NCBI GenBank assembly: GCA_015065395.1
Contig: SVQJ01000009.1
Coordinates: forward strand, 1-21,175
Origin: Oscillospiraceae bacterium
GTDB lineage: Bacteria; Bacillota; Clostridia; Oscillospirales; CAG-272
Reading direction: 5' to 3'
Length of the DNA stretch: 21,175 nucleotides
Shown: piece after piece, positions 1 through 7,355 of the stretch
How the letters are laid out: each line of letters starts with the position of its first letter
Position numbering within the stretch: position 1 is the stretch's first letter
The notes under the pieces: generated by a model
Database searches by the model: none
Told to the model about the DNA's origin: nothing
What the model saw: the letters and a program-made list of their open reading frames with translations, nothing else
Made by a program: the position numbers and the translations under genes

Positions 1-158
1 CGGCAGACCACGGGGAAAAGGCAGGGAGCCTGCCCGCTCCAATGCTCTTCCTTGCCGAACCACACGTATTCGGTGCCGTTCTTGACGAAGGAAACGAGCT
101 CGCCGCCCGCGCTTGTGCATTTTGCAACGGTATCGCCTTTAGATATAATAAATTCCAT
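1..158 (-). CDS. Aldose 1-epimerase family protein, N-terminal part only
   Basis: The reading frame starts at an ATG at 158 and runs off the left edge, so only about 52 residues are visible. The residues GGELVSF, then EYVWFGKEEHWSGQAP and CLFPVV, match the N-terminal beta-sandwich signature of the galactose mutarotase/aldose 1-epimerase superfamily, in which the W...AP.LFP segment lines the sugar pocket. Members interconvert alpha and beta anomers of free sugars or sugar phosphates; the substrate here cannot be told, and the catalytic His and Glu lie outside the window. A ribosome binding site (AAAGGAC) lies about 8 bases before the ATG. It follows glyQS by about 100 bp, with a weak terminator-like hairpin between them. 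Confidence 0.75.
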   Translation of the reverse strand, partial: MEFIISKGDTVAKCTSAGGELVSFVKNGTEYVWFGKEEHWSGQAPCLFPVVC

Positions 159-186
159 AGTTTTGTCCTTTCTTAAAAAGGTTTGT

Positions 187-216
187 TAAAATCTTAAGGG
201 AGGATATTATCCTCCC
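187..216 (-). terminator. Weak intrinsic terminator or attenuator after glyQS
   Basis: Reading the minus strand, a perfect 9-bp inverted repeat (GGGAGGATA / TATCCTCCC, 198-216) is followed by TTAAGATTTT. The uridine tract is interrupted, so termination is probably partial, or the hairpin acts as an RNA-stabilising structure between glyQS and the epimerase gene. A second perfect palindrome, GCTTTTATAAAAGC at 227-240, lies just upstream in the same spacer. Confidence 0.5.
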
Positions 217-257
217 GGAAAGAATTGCTTTTATAAAAGCCTTGGTAAGGGTCTATC

Positions 258-1664
258 TCAGAAATAAAGCTTCTCCTCAAGATATGCCTTGAGATCTGCG
301 ATGGGAAGGCGAACCTGCTCCATTGTATCGCGCTCACGAACGGTCACGCAGCCGTCCTCAACGCTGTCAAAATCGTATGTAATGCAGAAGGGTGTTCCGA
401 CCTCGTCCTGGCGGCGGTAACGCTTACCGATAGAACCTGCCTCATCGAAATCAACTCTGAAGTACTTGGAAAGCTCTGTGTACACCTCATCAGCCTTATC
501 GGAAAGCTTTTTGGAAAGAGGAAGAACTGCAGCCTTGATGGGCGCAAGGGTGGGATGGAGATGTAGAACCACTCTCGTATCGTTCTTTGTCTCATCAACC
601 AACTCTTCGTCATAAGCATCGATAAGAAGAGCGAGAGCTACGCGGTCAGCACCGAGGGAGGGCTCGATAACGTAGGGTATGTACTTCTCGTTTGTTTCGG
701 GATCGAAATAATCCATAGCCTCTCCGGACTCATTCTGGTGGGACTTAAGGTCGAAATCGGTTCTGTCGGCAATGCCCCAAAGCTCGCCCCATCCGAAGGG
801 GAAGAGGAACTCAAAGTCGGTGGTTGCCTTTGAATAGTGAGAAAGCTCTGCCTGCTCGTGATCGCGAAGCTTCAAATTCTCATCCTGCATACCAAGGTCG
901 AGAAGGAACTTATGGCAATAATCCTTCCAATAAGCGAACCACTCAAGGTCGGTGCCGGGCTTGCAGAAGAACTCAAGCTCCATCTGCTCAAACTCACGGG
1001 TACGGAAGGTGAAGTTTCCGGGAGTGATCTCGTTTCTGAAGGACTTACCTATCTGAGCAACACCGAAGGGAACCTTCTTTCTTGTGGTTCTCTGAACGTT
1101 CTTGAAGTTTACGAAAATGCCCTGCGCGGTCTCGGGGCGCATATAAAGCTCCGTGGAGGAATCCTCGGTTACGCCCTGGAAGGTCTTGAACATCATATTG
1201 AACTTACGGATATCGGTAAAGTCGCACTTGCCGCATCCGGGACAGGGGATGCTCTTCTCTCTGATATATGCGGTCATCTCCTCGTTGGAAAGAGCCTCAA
1301 CCACCATATCAACGCCGTTTTCAGCGTTCCAGTCCTCGATAAGCTTATCAGCTCTGTGGCGCATCTTACAAGAGTGGCAGTCGATAAGGGGATCGTTGAA
1401 ATTAACCACGTGACCGCTTGCCACCCAGGTACGGGGGTTCATAAGGATAGCCGCATCAAGACCCACGTTATACTTGGATTCCTGAACAAACTTCTTCCAC
1501 CAAGCCTTTTTAACGTTATTCTTGAATTCTACGCCGAGGGGGCCGTAGTCCCAGGAGTTTGCAAGACCGCCGTAGATCTCGCTTCCGGGATATACGAAGC
1601 CGCGGCTCTTGCACAGTGCAACGATCTTTTCCATCGTCTTTTCGTTATTTTTCATTCTTGCCAT
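258..1664 (-). CDS. glyQS: Glycine--tRNA ligase, homodimeric type
   Basis: This 468-residue class II aminoacyl-tRNA synthetase charges tRNA-Gly with glycine using ATP in the cytoplasm. It is the single-chain alpha2 type and not the GlyQ/GlyS tetramer. Visible motifs: the N-terminal SEIYGGLANSWDYGPLG segment (residues 28-44), a zinc-ribbon insertion with CHSC (96-99) and CPGC (141-144), class II motif 2 around FRNEITPGNFTFRTREFEQ (209-227), motif 3 EPSLGADRVALALL (334-347), and a C-terminal anticodon-binding domain that ends with the characteristic RERDTMEQVRLP. Length is normal for the family. The ATG at 1664 has AAAGGA about 10 bases upstream; later in-frame ATGs exist at codons 4 and 11. 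It starts only 29 bp after the LCP-like gene, so it probably shares that operon's transcript. No room exists there for a glycine T-box leader. Confidence 0.96.
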   Translation of the reverse strand: MARMKNNEKTMEKIVALCKSRGFVYPGSEIYGGLANSWDYGPLGVEFKNNVKKAWWKKFVQESKYNVGLDAAILMNPRTWVASGHVVNFNDPLIDCHSCKMRHRADKLIEDWNAENGVDMVVEALSNEEMTAYIREKSIPCPGCGKCDFTDIRKFNMMFKTFQGVTEDSSTELYMRPETAQGIFVNFKNVQRTTRKKVPFGVAQIGKSFRNEITPGNFTFRTREFEQMELEFFCKPGTDLEWFAYWKDYCHKFLLDLGMQDENLKLRDHEQAELSHYSKATTDFEFLFPFGWGELWGIADRTDFDLKSHQNESGEAMDYFDPETNEKYIPYVIEPSLGADRVALALLIDAYDEELVDETKNDTRVVLHLHPTLAPIKAAVLPLSKKLSDKADEVYTELSKYFRVDFDEAGSIGKRYRRQDEVGTPFCITYDFDSVEDGCVTVRERDTMEQVRLPIADLKAYLEEKLYF

Positions 1665-1693
1665 GATATTTGATTCCTTTCGGTATTTTTATC

Positions 1694-2803
1694 TTATCTG
1701 TAATCTGCAAAATAGCTGATGCCGCCGTCTATATCCGGATTATAATATCCGGGGCGGCCTGCCTTGGGGGTGAGATACTTTCCCGGATAGGTGAGAGTCG
1801 TCACCTTGAACCAGGAATACCCCTTTATCACCTCGCTGCAGGCGAGGACGTCGGATGCAGTAATATTGGTTTTAACAAATTTATCTTTAAGTCCGTTAAA
1901 TACGGTCTTGAGACCGGATTCGGACAGAGATGCAAGATTATTCATAAGTCCGTTTCCGAAGCTCTGGAGGATGAGCATCTCATCGTCTATACCATCGCTG
2001 TCATCACGGTAAAGGAGGGCTGCAATAAGCTTTTTCGCAAGCTTTACGGAGGAGGAGGCATCAAGCTCTTCCGTATATGAGATCTTTTCTTCCTCATCTT
2101 CCTCATTTTCCTCATCCTTTTTGTCGGGAGCCTTCTCCGTCTCCTCAGCCTCAGGAACGGCAGAAATATAATTCTTTCCGTCCGACCAGATATCAACGGG
2201 GATATTACACTCAATACTTCCCACTAAGTTTGCAACGCTGGCAAGCTCGGTGGAGTGCATTACGGAATAATAATTCACCAAAAGGCCCGTCATGCTGCTG
2301 ATCTTATCGGAAAGAGCCGCAGCTCCGCTTCTGGCGTAAAGCTCACCCAAGGTAAATTTCCCCGCAGGAGTATCCACCCTTGTCATAACAGGGAAGCTCA
2401 TAAGGATATACTCTCTCGTTTCCACATCCGCGCGGATAAGCAGGATATCCGTTGCTTCAACGAGCCTGTACTCATCGTCGAGAATGCCGAAATCGGAAAG
2501 CTTTTCAACGTTCTTGGCGCTCTGGGGATAATAATTATCAAAAACGGCAGGGCGGTAATCGGAAACTATAAGGAGCCATGTGAAGCTGTCTCCGTTCAAG
2601 GGACGGGTGAGCCTGTCATCAACGCCCTCGTTGCCGATACCCGTAGTATCCTGACCTACAAGGATATCCTCTATGGCCTTTTCCTTATCCTCAAAAATAG
2701 AGCAGACCGCATCCGCAACTATATTGCAGGTGAAAAGAGCAACTATACCGAGAACAACGAAGGATACCGCAAAAACTATGCCGAAATTCTTCAAGCTTTT
2801 CAT
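1694..2803 (-). CDS. LytR-CpsA-Psr (LCP)-like membrane-anchored protein with degraded active-site motif
   Basis: This is a 369-residue protein with one N-terminal membrane helix (about residues 8-30) and an extracytoplasmic domain. LCP enzymes transfer undecaprenyl-linked glycopolymers onto peptidoglycan. The fold signature is recognisable: WLLIVSDYRP (76-85, usually LLIGSDSR), then ATDILLIRADVETREYILMSFP (117-138, usually RSDTIMLLSINPKTK..LLSIPRDT), TRV, a GELYARSG stretch, LVNYYSVM, and a VGSIECNIPVDI segment (194-205). The conserved IPRDT is replaced by FPVMT and the arginine before SDT is lost, while the aspartate at 119 and SDYR remain. An acidic stretch (about 218-240) interrupts the C-terminal half. 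I chose the ATG at 2803 because GGAAGGGAG lies 7 bases upstream; an earlier in-frame ATG at 2836 lacks this. It lies between a DUF4330 gene and glyQS. It may be a non-catalytic or altered-specificity LCP relative. Confidence 0.7.
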   Translation of the reverse strand: MKSLKNFGIVFAVSFVVLGIVALFTCNIVADAVCSIFEDKEKAIEDILVGQDTTGIGNEGVDDRLTRPLNGDSFTWLLIVSDYRPAVFDNYYPQSAKNVEKLSDFGILDDEYRLVEATDILLIRADVETREYILMSFPVMTRVDTPAGKFTLGELYARSGAAALSDKISSMTGLLVNYYSVMHSTELASVANLVGSIECNIPVDIWSDGKNYISAVPEAEETEKAPDKKDEENEEDEEEKISYTEELDASSSVKLAKKLIAALLYRDDSDGIDDEMLILQSFGNGLMNNLASLSESGLKTVFNGLKDKFVKTNITASDVLACSEVIKGYSWFKVTTLTYPGKYLTPKAGRPGYYNPDIDGGISYFADYR

Positions 2804-2850
2804 TTTATCTCCCTTCCGCCGCCACACAGGCGGCACAGAGTGTTATGCAG

Positions 2851-3345
2851 TTACCCGGCCTTTACTATATCGGTGATTATCAGCTCCACCGATACCGCCG
2901 AGTTTCTTACGCTGAGGGTCATATTAGGGGCGATATACGTGCCCGAATTGAGAAGGAAGCCGCTTTTTGTCATGGTTCCCTTCACCTTAACGGTTCCCTT
3001 TATATCAACGGTACCGTCGGTTTCCAGATTTGAGACCAGCTCGCCCTTGGAGTTTTCGGAGTAGACCCTTGTGGGTACGGAGACCGTCTGACCCGTGATG
3101 GTTCCCATTTTCTCTCCGTCCTCAAGGAAAAAGCTCTCTCCATCCTTGAAATACTCATTATAATCACTGCTGACAGCCTTCACCGTATAGGAAACAAGAT
3201 AGGTGCCCTTGTTATCTCCGCGGAAAAGCCCGCTTTCTCCGATGGCGGTACGTATGGCCACCCCGACAACACAAAGCAGAAGGAGCACTGCAATGAGCAC
3301 ATCCAATGCCGCAAATCTTGCGGTCTTTATTTTTTCTGTTTTCAT
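2851..3345 (-). CDS. DUF4330-like single-pass membrane protein (copy 2)
   Basis: This 164-residue protein has a positively charged N-terminus, one membrane helix (about residues 13-34, ALDVLIAVLLLLCVVGVAI) and a predicted extracytoplasmic beta-rich domain. The layout, with a DV-starting helix followed by a YTVKAV strand, DGE...DGEKMGTITG, alternating DIKGTVKVKGT strands and a terminal SVRNSAVSVELIITDI, resembles the DUF4330 family. No function is established for that family; it is often seen beside polysaccharide genes. The gene begins at ATG 3345 with AAAGGA about 10 bases upstream and sits about 50 bp downstream of the TagO/WecA-type gene. A related protein is encoded on the other side of that enzyme. 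The family call is from recalled pattern only. Confidence 0.55.
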   Translation of the reverse strand: MKTEKIKTARFAALDVLIAVLLLLCVVGVAIRTAIGESGLFRGDNKGTYLVSYTVKAVSSDYNEYFKDGESFFLEDGEKMGTITGQTVSVPTRVYSENSKGELVSNLETDGTVDIKGTVKVKGTMTKSGFLLNSGTYIAPNMTLSVRNSAVSVELIITDIVKAG

Positions 3346-3394
3346 AAAAATCCGGTCCTTTACAGATCAACAATTATATTATGCCGGCAAACGG

Positions 3395-4615
3395 TCATTT
3401 ATCAGAATCCTTCTCTGCTTTTTCCGTTTTCTTTTTGTTTTTCTTCTCTGCCTTAAGGTGAGCCTCAGCCTCAGCCTCGTTCTTTTCCTTTGCCTCTCTC
3501 TCCTGCTTTTCAGCCTCAAGCTTTATCTCGCTCACGTGCTCCGCAAGGCCGGAGAGGATACGGGTGCTGGGCTTCTTCATGCATATAAAGTTGAGAATGA
3601 GAATAAGAACTGCCGCCGCGAGGATGATAAGGGTCTTCCAGATCCTCGTGGTGGATTCCGCAAACATTGCATCAGTATAGGTTACGGCAACAAGACCCAT
3701 GATACCGCTTATAGCGTAAAGCAGGCGTACCGCCTCCTTATGGGAAAAGCCCATATCGACCAGCTTATGGTGAAAATGTCCTCTGTCGGGATGGAAGGGG
3801 CTCTGCTTATGGATAAGTCTTCTGCAGATAGCTATCATCGTATCGAACAGGGGGAGAGCGAAAATGGAGAAGGGCACCAAGAACGAGAGCATTGTATGGA
3901 GCTTGAAAAGTCCCTGCACAGAAATGATGGAAAGGGTATAGCCAAGGAAAAGAGCTCCCGTATCACCCATGAATATTTTTGCGGGGTTTCTGTTATAGGG
4001 CAAAAATCCAAGGCAGGCACCTGCAAGGATAGCGGTGATAAGCGCAGAGGTATAATCCCCAGTGATAAGCATTACCATGAAGAGAGATACCGCAGTGATG
4101 GTGGAAACGCCGCAGGAAAGTCCGTCAAGTCCGTCGATAAGATTTATTGCGTTGGAAAGGCCTGTTATCCATATTATTGTTATGGGAATTGCAAAATATC
4201 CGAACTCTATCTTATCACCGAAGAGGGTTATATGCTCGATGACCACGCCGAAGGATACCGCGATCCCTGCCGAGCAAAGCTGAACTGCCAGCTTAAGAAG
4301 AGCGGAAAGGCGGAAAATGTCGTCAAGAACGCCCAGTATTATAAGCATACCGCCGCCGATCCAAATAGAATAAAGCTGGGTGGAGGGCTCACAGAACACG
4401 AGAGTAGAGACCAAAAATCCCATAAAGATGGCGAGACCGCCGATACGGGGAGTGGGCTTTTTATGCATCCTTCTTGCATCGGTGGGGATATCGATAGCTC
4501 CGATCCTGAAGGCAAGAAGCCTTACGGGAGGAGTTGTGGTATAGGAGACCAGAGCCGCACAGGTTATGGCAACTATCGCCACGATTATGGCTGTCAAAAG
4601 CTCAGTAAAGTTCAT
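3395..4615 (-). CDS. tagO: Undecaprenyl-phosphate N-acetylhexosamine-1-phosphate transferase (MraY/WecA/TagO family)
   Basis: This 406-residue polytopic membrane enzyme of the GT4/MraY superfamily moves a sugar-1-phosphate from a UDP-sugar onto undecaprenyl phosphate, the first step of wall teichoic acid or other surface-polymer synthesis. Motifs: RRMHKKPTPRIGGLAI (48-63), the GVLDD Mg-binding pair (95-99), SNAINLIDGLDGLSCG (154-169), PAKIFMGDTGALFLGY (211-226), and HPDRGHFHHKLVDMGF (275-290). The HxxRGHxHH loop is typical of WecA/TagO and not of MraY. About ten membrane helices are apparent. After residue 360 the protein ends in a highly charged, Lys/Glu-rich cytoplasmic tail of about 45 residues. 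I chose the ATG at 4615 (AAAGGAATGGTG upstream); the frame extends upstream to 4684, but that part is proline/charge-rich and lacks a good start. It is flanked on both sides by DUF4330-like genes. The exact sugar is unknown, so the symbol is by similarity. Confidence 0.85.
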   Translation of the reverse strand: MNFTELLTAIIVAIVAITCAALVSYTTTPPVRLLAFRIGAIDIPTDARRMHKKPTPRIGGLAIFMGFLVSTLVFCEPSTQLYSIWIGGGMLIILGVLDDIFRLSALLKLAVQLCSAGIAVSFGVVIEHITLFGDKIEFGYFAIPITIIWITGLSNAINLIDGLDGLSCGVSTITAVSLFMVMLITGDYTSALITAILAGACLGFLPYNRNPAKIFMGDTGALFLGYTLSIISVQGLFKLHTMLSFLVPFSIFALPLFDTMIAICRRLIHKQSPFHPDRGHFHHKLVDMGFSHKEAVRLLYAISGIMGLVAVTYTDAMFAESTTRIWKTLIILAAAVLILILNFICMKKPSTRILSGLAEHVSEIKLEAEKQEREAKEKNEAEAEAHLKAEKKNKKKTEKAEKDSDK

Positions 4616-4694
4616 TTTTTCACCATTCCTTTCGGGTGTGGGGATATCCCCCATAGGGGCGGCCGTACCGTGCTCCCCCTTCACCCTATTATGA

Positions 4695-5180
4695 TTATTT
4701 TACAGTTTCAATACTAACGCAACGGGCGTTGCAGAAAAGATTGGGAAGCCTTATCTCATAATCCGCGCCTATGGCGAGGAAGGTATCGTTGATACCGTAT
4801 CCCATATCAGTCTTTTCCGCCTCACATTCCACGGTGATATAAAGAACGCTCTGTCCCTCTATGGGAGAGAGGACCTGCACGCCCTGCATATCTGTTCCCT
4901 TGTGATATGCCTGGGAAGCAGAAACAGCCTTTACGGTGCCTATCTGCTGGACGGTAAGCGCATCATAAACTCCGTCACCCTCAGCCACCTTCTCCGAGAA
5001 GGCGATATCTATGGGATCCACACAGAGCACGTAACGGATACTGATCCTGTCATCAGAGCCTACGATATTGGAAAAAATACCGTAAACGCTTGCCGCAGCG
5101 ATGGCCAGAAGTGCAACAAAAACCACCACATCGATTATATTTATCCGCTTTTTATTTTTATTTTTCATCTGAACCTGCAT
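4695..5180 (-). CDS. DUF4330-like single-pass membrane protein (copy 1)
   Basis: This 161-residue protein has a very basic N-terminus (KNKNKKR), one membrane helix (about residues 15-35, IIDVVVFVALLAIAAASVYG) and an extracytoplasmic domain. The order IDVVV helix, IRYVLCVDPID, EGDGVYDALTVQQIGTV, then VLYITVECEA, GYGINDTFLAIGADYEIRLPN and a closing ARCVSIETV fits the DUF4330 family better than copy 2 does. No enzymatic residues are evident; an envelope assembly or adaptor role is only inferred from position. The ATG at 5180 has AAAGGAG 7 bases upstream and lies inside the end of the preceding ligase-like gene (23-bp overlap), which suggests translational coupling. A second ATG four codons in is possible. 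It lies about 80 bp before tagO. Confidence 0.65.
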   Translation of the reverse strand: MQVQMKNKNKKRINIIDVVVFVALLAIAAASVYGIFSNIVGSDDRISIRYVLCVDPIDIAFSEKVAEGDGVYDALTVQQIGTVKAVSASQAYHKGTDMQGVQVLSPIEGQSVLYITVECEAEKTDMGYGINDTFLAIGADYEIRLPNLFCNARCVSIETVK

Positions 5181-6954
5181 TTACAGCTCCTTTACCTATG
5201 GTTATTCTTGCAAATTCCGCCGTATGCTCCCATTCCTCGGGGGCGCAGAATTTGTCTATATCCTTTTTTGCCTCTCTTCCGTACGCAAAGGCCGTGCCCA
5301 GCATCAAAAACAAAAACATATAGCAGTAGCTGTCCGAATAAAAATCCGTAAAAGCTCCTACAGTGAGAAGGGAGAAAAGAGAGCAGAAAAGTGCAGAGGA
5401 TGCATTGTGGATATCCGAGCCTGTCCCTGCCCTTGCATATCTGGGATTCACCCCTGTTTCAAGGGATGCCCTTCTGCTTTTGGCAGAGAGCTGTATTATC
5501 CAGGCAAGAACGAAGATAGCCGCACAGGCAAAGATCAGAAGTCCCACGAGACCCAGGTCGTACAAAAGCCTTGAGAAGAAGCTTGAGCTTTCGGGAGAGG
5601 ACTTAGCAAAGCCGTGACCGCAGAAAAGATATCTTTCCCCGAAGCTCTCCGCATAATATCCCAATGCTCCGCTTGCCTGGCTGAACGCCCTGTCGATCCT
5701 CGTATAAATATATACGTATATCCGGTCTCCGGTCTCTCCGGCAAAGAGGAGGACCGTAAAAGCTGCCATCACCGCAGAAAGAGTGAGATATATGCGGCGG
5801 CTTCCGAGCATTATGAAAAGCAGAAAGGTGAAAAGAAAAGCGACGGCGAAATATGCCAAAGCCTCTCTTATTATAAGGCAGAGAGACATGGATGCAAGGC
5901 AGAGATACATGGTGCGTCTGGAACAATCGCCGTAAGGCTTTATGATAAAGGCAACGCAGGCGGGAATGAAGGTTGCCATCGCCACGTCACCAAGGCTTTT
6001 TGAAAAAACATTGAGGGAGGAGACGATTTCGATAAGATAATCCCTGTCTGCAAGGCCCTGCATGGGTGCCAGAGCATCAACAGCGGCCCCGATAAGATAG
6101 AGCGCTGCAAGAAAGCCCATGGTTATCACAGCGGCGGAGATAAGCCTTGCGATCTTTTCCCTGTCGCGAAGAAGGCTTATGCAAAGGAAATAAACGGTGA
6201 TGAGCAAAAAGAAATCCATGCAGCCCTCTACAGCGCTGTCAGTCGTCGTGATAAAGACCGCGCCCAGAGAATAAAGTGCAAATATAAGGACGAAAGCATC
6301 CTTCTTTTCAAAGCGGATGTATCGTTTTTTGCGGATGAGCTTGAAAAGATAGGAGGCAACGGTTATTGCAAGAAGGACGTACTGTATTCTCATATCCCCG
6401 ATAAAAAGGAGGATAACGCATACCGTAAGGCCTGCCTCGGGGGATGAAAGAATAACACCGCAGGTCACCGCGAAGAGTATTCCGAAAAGAACTGAACCAA
6501 AGGGAAAAACAAGAGTTGCAAGGCCGGCAACAACACCGCAGACAAAGCCTATACTCATCGTTCCCGTCGGTGAAGATTTGGAAAGTGTCTCTTTTCTGAT
6601 ATTAAGATATTTGCAAACGCAGGCGCCTGTTCTGCTGTCGGTGAGGGATGAGGAGATGCTGCCCTTTGAAAAAAGCAGAGGGAGCGCACACAGCGCGGTT
6701 GCCGCGCCGCCGTACAAAGCCGAGGCATCAACGCTTCTTTCGGTAAAGAAGCCGAGGAGCATAGCGATCAGAAAAGAATAAAATCCGAAGGAAGCAAAGA
6801 AAATACCGAGAACGCGAAGCCCCAGAGATAAAAATCCCCGTCTGACAGCGACGGCAACGCCGGACGCGATGCTATCATCAAAAAGCTTTATAACAAAGCT
6901 CCTCATGCCGTCAGCCTTCTGAAGAAATCTTTTTATAAAAGCAGTATTTTTCAT
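5158..6954 (-). CDS. O-antigen ligase/polymerase-like polytopic membrane protein
   Basis: This protein of about 598 residues is rich in hydrophobic helices (a dozen or so). Near its C-terminus it has the loop RYLFCGHGFAKSSPESSSFF followed by SRLLYDLGLVGLLIFACA, the pattern of the Wzy_C/O-antigen ligase family (large extracytoplasmic loop, then a helix with LGLVGLL). In these families the protein polymerises or transfers undecaprenyl-linked glycans outside the membrane. The exact glycan is unknown. The start is uncertain. The promoter at 7006-7034 places its -10 over the first in-frame ATG (7017), ruling that one out. The ATG at 6954 is preceded by AAAGGAGGG at an unusually long distance of about 18 bases; the ATG at 6990 would leave a leader of only about 9 bases. 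It is the first gene of the envelope-polymer operon and overlaps the next gene by 23 bp. Confidence 0.75.
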   Translation of the reverse strand: MKNTAFIKRFLQKADGMRSFVIKLFDDSIASGVAVAVRRGFLSLGLRVLGIFFASFGFYSFLIAMLLGFFTERSVDASALYGGAATALCALPLLFSKGSISSSLTDSRTGACVCKYLNIRKETLSKSSPTGTMSIGFVCGVVAGLATLVFPFGSVLFGILFAVTCGVILSSPEAGLTVCVILLFIGDMRIQYVLLAITVASYLFKLIRKKRYIRFEKKDAFVLIFALYSLGAVFITTTDSAVEGCMDFFLLITVYFLCISLLRDREKIARLISAAVITMGFLAALYLIGAAVDALAPMQGLADRDYLIEIVSSLNVFSKSLGDVAMATFIPACVAFIIKPYGDCSRRTMYLCLASMSLCLIIREALAYFAVAFLFTFLLFIMLGSRRIYLTLSAVMAAFTVLLFAGETGDRIYVYIYTRIDRAFSQASGALGYYAESFGERYLFCGHGFAKSSPESSSFFSRLLYDLGLVGLLIFACAAIFVLAWIIQLSAKSRRASLETGVNPRYARAGTGSDIHNASSALFCSLFSLLTVGAFTDFYSDSYCYMFLFLMLGTAFAYGREAKKDIDKFCAPEEWEHTAEFARITIGKGAVNAGSDEK

Positions 6955-7005
6955 AAGATAATTCCGATCCGCCCTCCTTTCCCCGAGCATAAAGATATTC
7001 ACTAC

Positions 7006-7034
7006 ATTATACAACAATCGTTGCGCAATTTCAA
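7006..7034 (-). promoter_or_regulatory. Sigma-A-type promoter of the envelope-polymer operon
   Basis: On the minus strand TTGAAA (7034-7029) is separated by exactly 17 bases from a perfect TATAAT (7011-7006). Transcription should start near 6999, about 45 bases before the ATG at 6954. It points into the ligase-like gene, and no other clear promoter is seen before glyQS. Confidence 0.8.
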
Positions 7035-7124
7035 GAGATTTGCAAATAAAGAAGGAAATTCACAAATCCCGACGGATATCACCGCCCGCCGACCTCCTTT
7101 TTTGTATAATTTGAGGGGTGAAAC

Positions 7125-7214
7125 GGTCGCTTTTTTGAAAAAAAGCTTGGCAAAAAACTTTATGAACGAGGTTAGCTAAAATTACAAAGCAAAAGGCATC
7201 GCCAAAGCAGAGCA
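7125..7214. repeat. Dispersed intergenic repeat, copy A
   Basis: The stretch starting GGTCGCTTTTTTGAAAAAAA and running through GCAAAAAACTTTATG is matched by a diverged copy at 8759-8848 in the same orientation. By eye the first 73 bases are about 80% identical, and weaker similarity continues for about 20 more. The T-run/A-run at its start is itself an inverted repeat (GCTTTTTT/AAAAAAGC). It encodes nothing recognisable. The remaining part of the 7018-7124 spacer holds only the promoter and no gene. Confidence 0.7.
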
Positions 7215-7320
7215 CTGCTTTGGCGATGGCACCGCAGGTGCCGTAAACTGAAATGAAGGGATAGCGTAAAAATGAGCTCGTTCATTTTTACGCTATCCCT
7301 TCATTTCAGTGCCTTTTTGC
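7189..7320. repeat. Nested hairpin element of three tandem stem-loops
   Basis: Outer inverted repeats GCAAAAGGCA (7189-7198) and TGCCTTTTTGC (7310-7320) enclose three perfect stem-loops. The first has a 14-bp stem at 7197-7210/7215-7228 with loop AGCA. The second has a 6-bp stem, GGCACC/GGTGCC, at 7228-7242. The third has a 29-bp perfect stem at 7247-7275/7282-7310 with a 6-base loop. A perfect 29-bp stem is too long for an ordinary terminator and suggests a miniature inverted-repeat element or a structured RNA. It partly overlaps the end of dispersed repeat copy A. No coding potential is visible. Confidence 0.75.
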
Positions 7321-7355
7321 CTTTTCGCTATCTTCGCGTTATTAAAGTTCCTTTG

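Noticed and set aside
837..1673. A 278-codon plus-strand open frame opposite glyQS.
   Set aside because: Shadow of a strongly conserved gene with no start signals of its own.
4640..4651. The 12-bp palindrome GGGGATATCCCC before tagO.
   Set aside because: Short, no uridine tract and directly before the ribosome binding site; not enough to call a terminator or operator.
3203..4717. A 504-codon open frame on the plus strand opposite tagO and the copy-2 DUF4330 gene.
   Set aside because: Its composition (many His, Lys, Cys and Tyr, no domain signature) is that of an antisense shadow. The minus strand carries all conserved MraY/WecA motifs with a ribosome binding site.
7105..7110. A perfect TATAAT on the plus strand.
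   Set aside because: No -35 box lies 16-18 bases upstream and no plus-strand gene follows.
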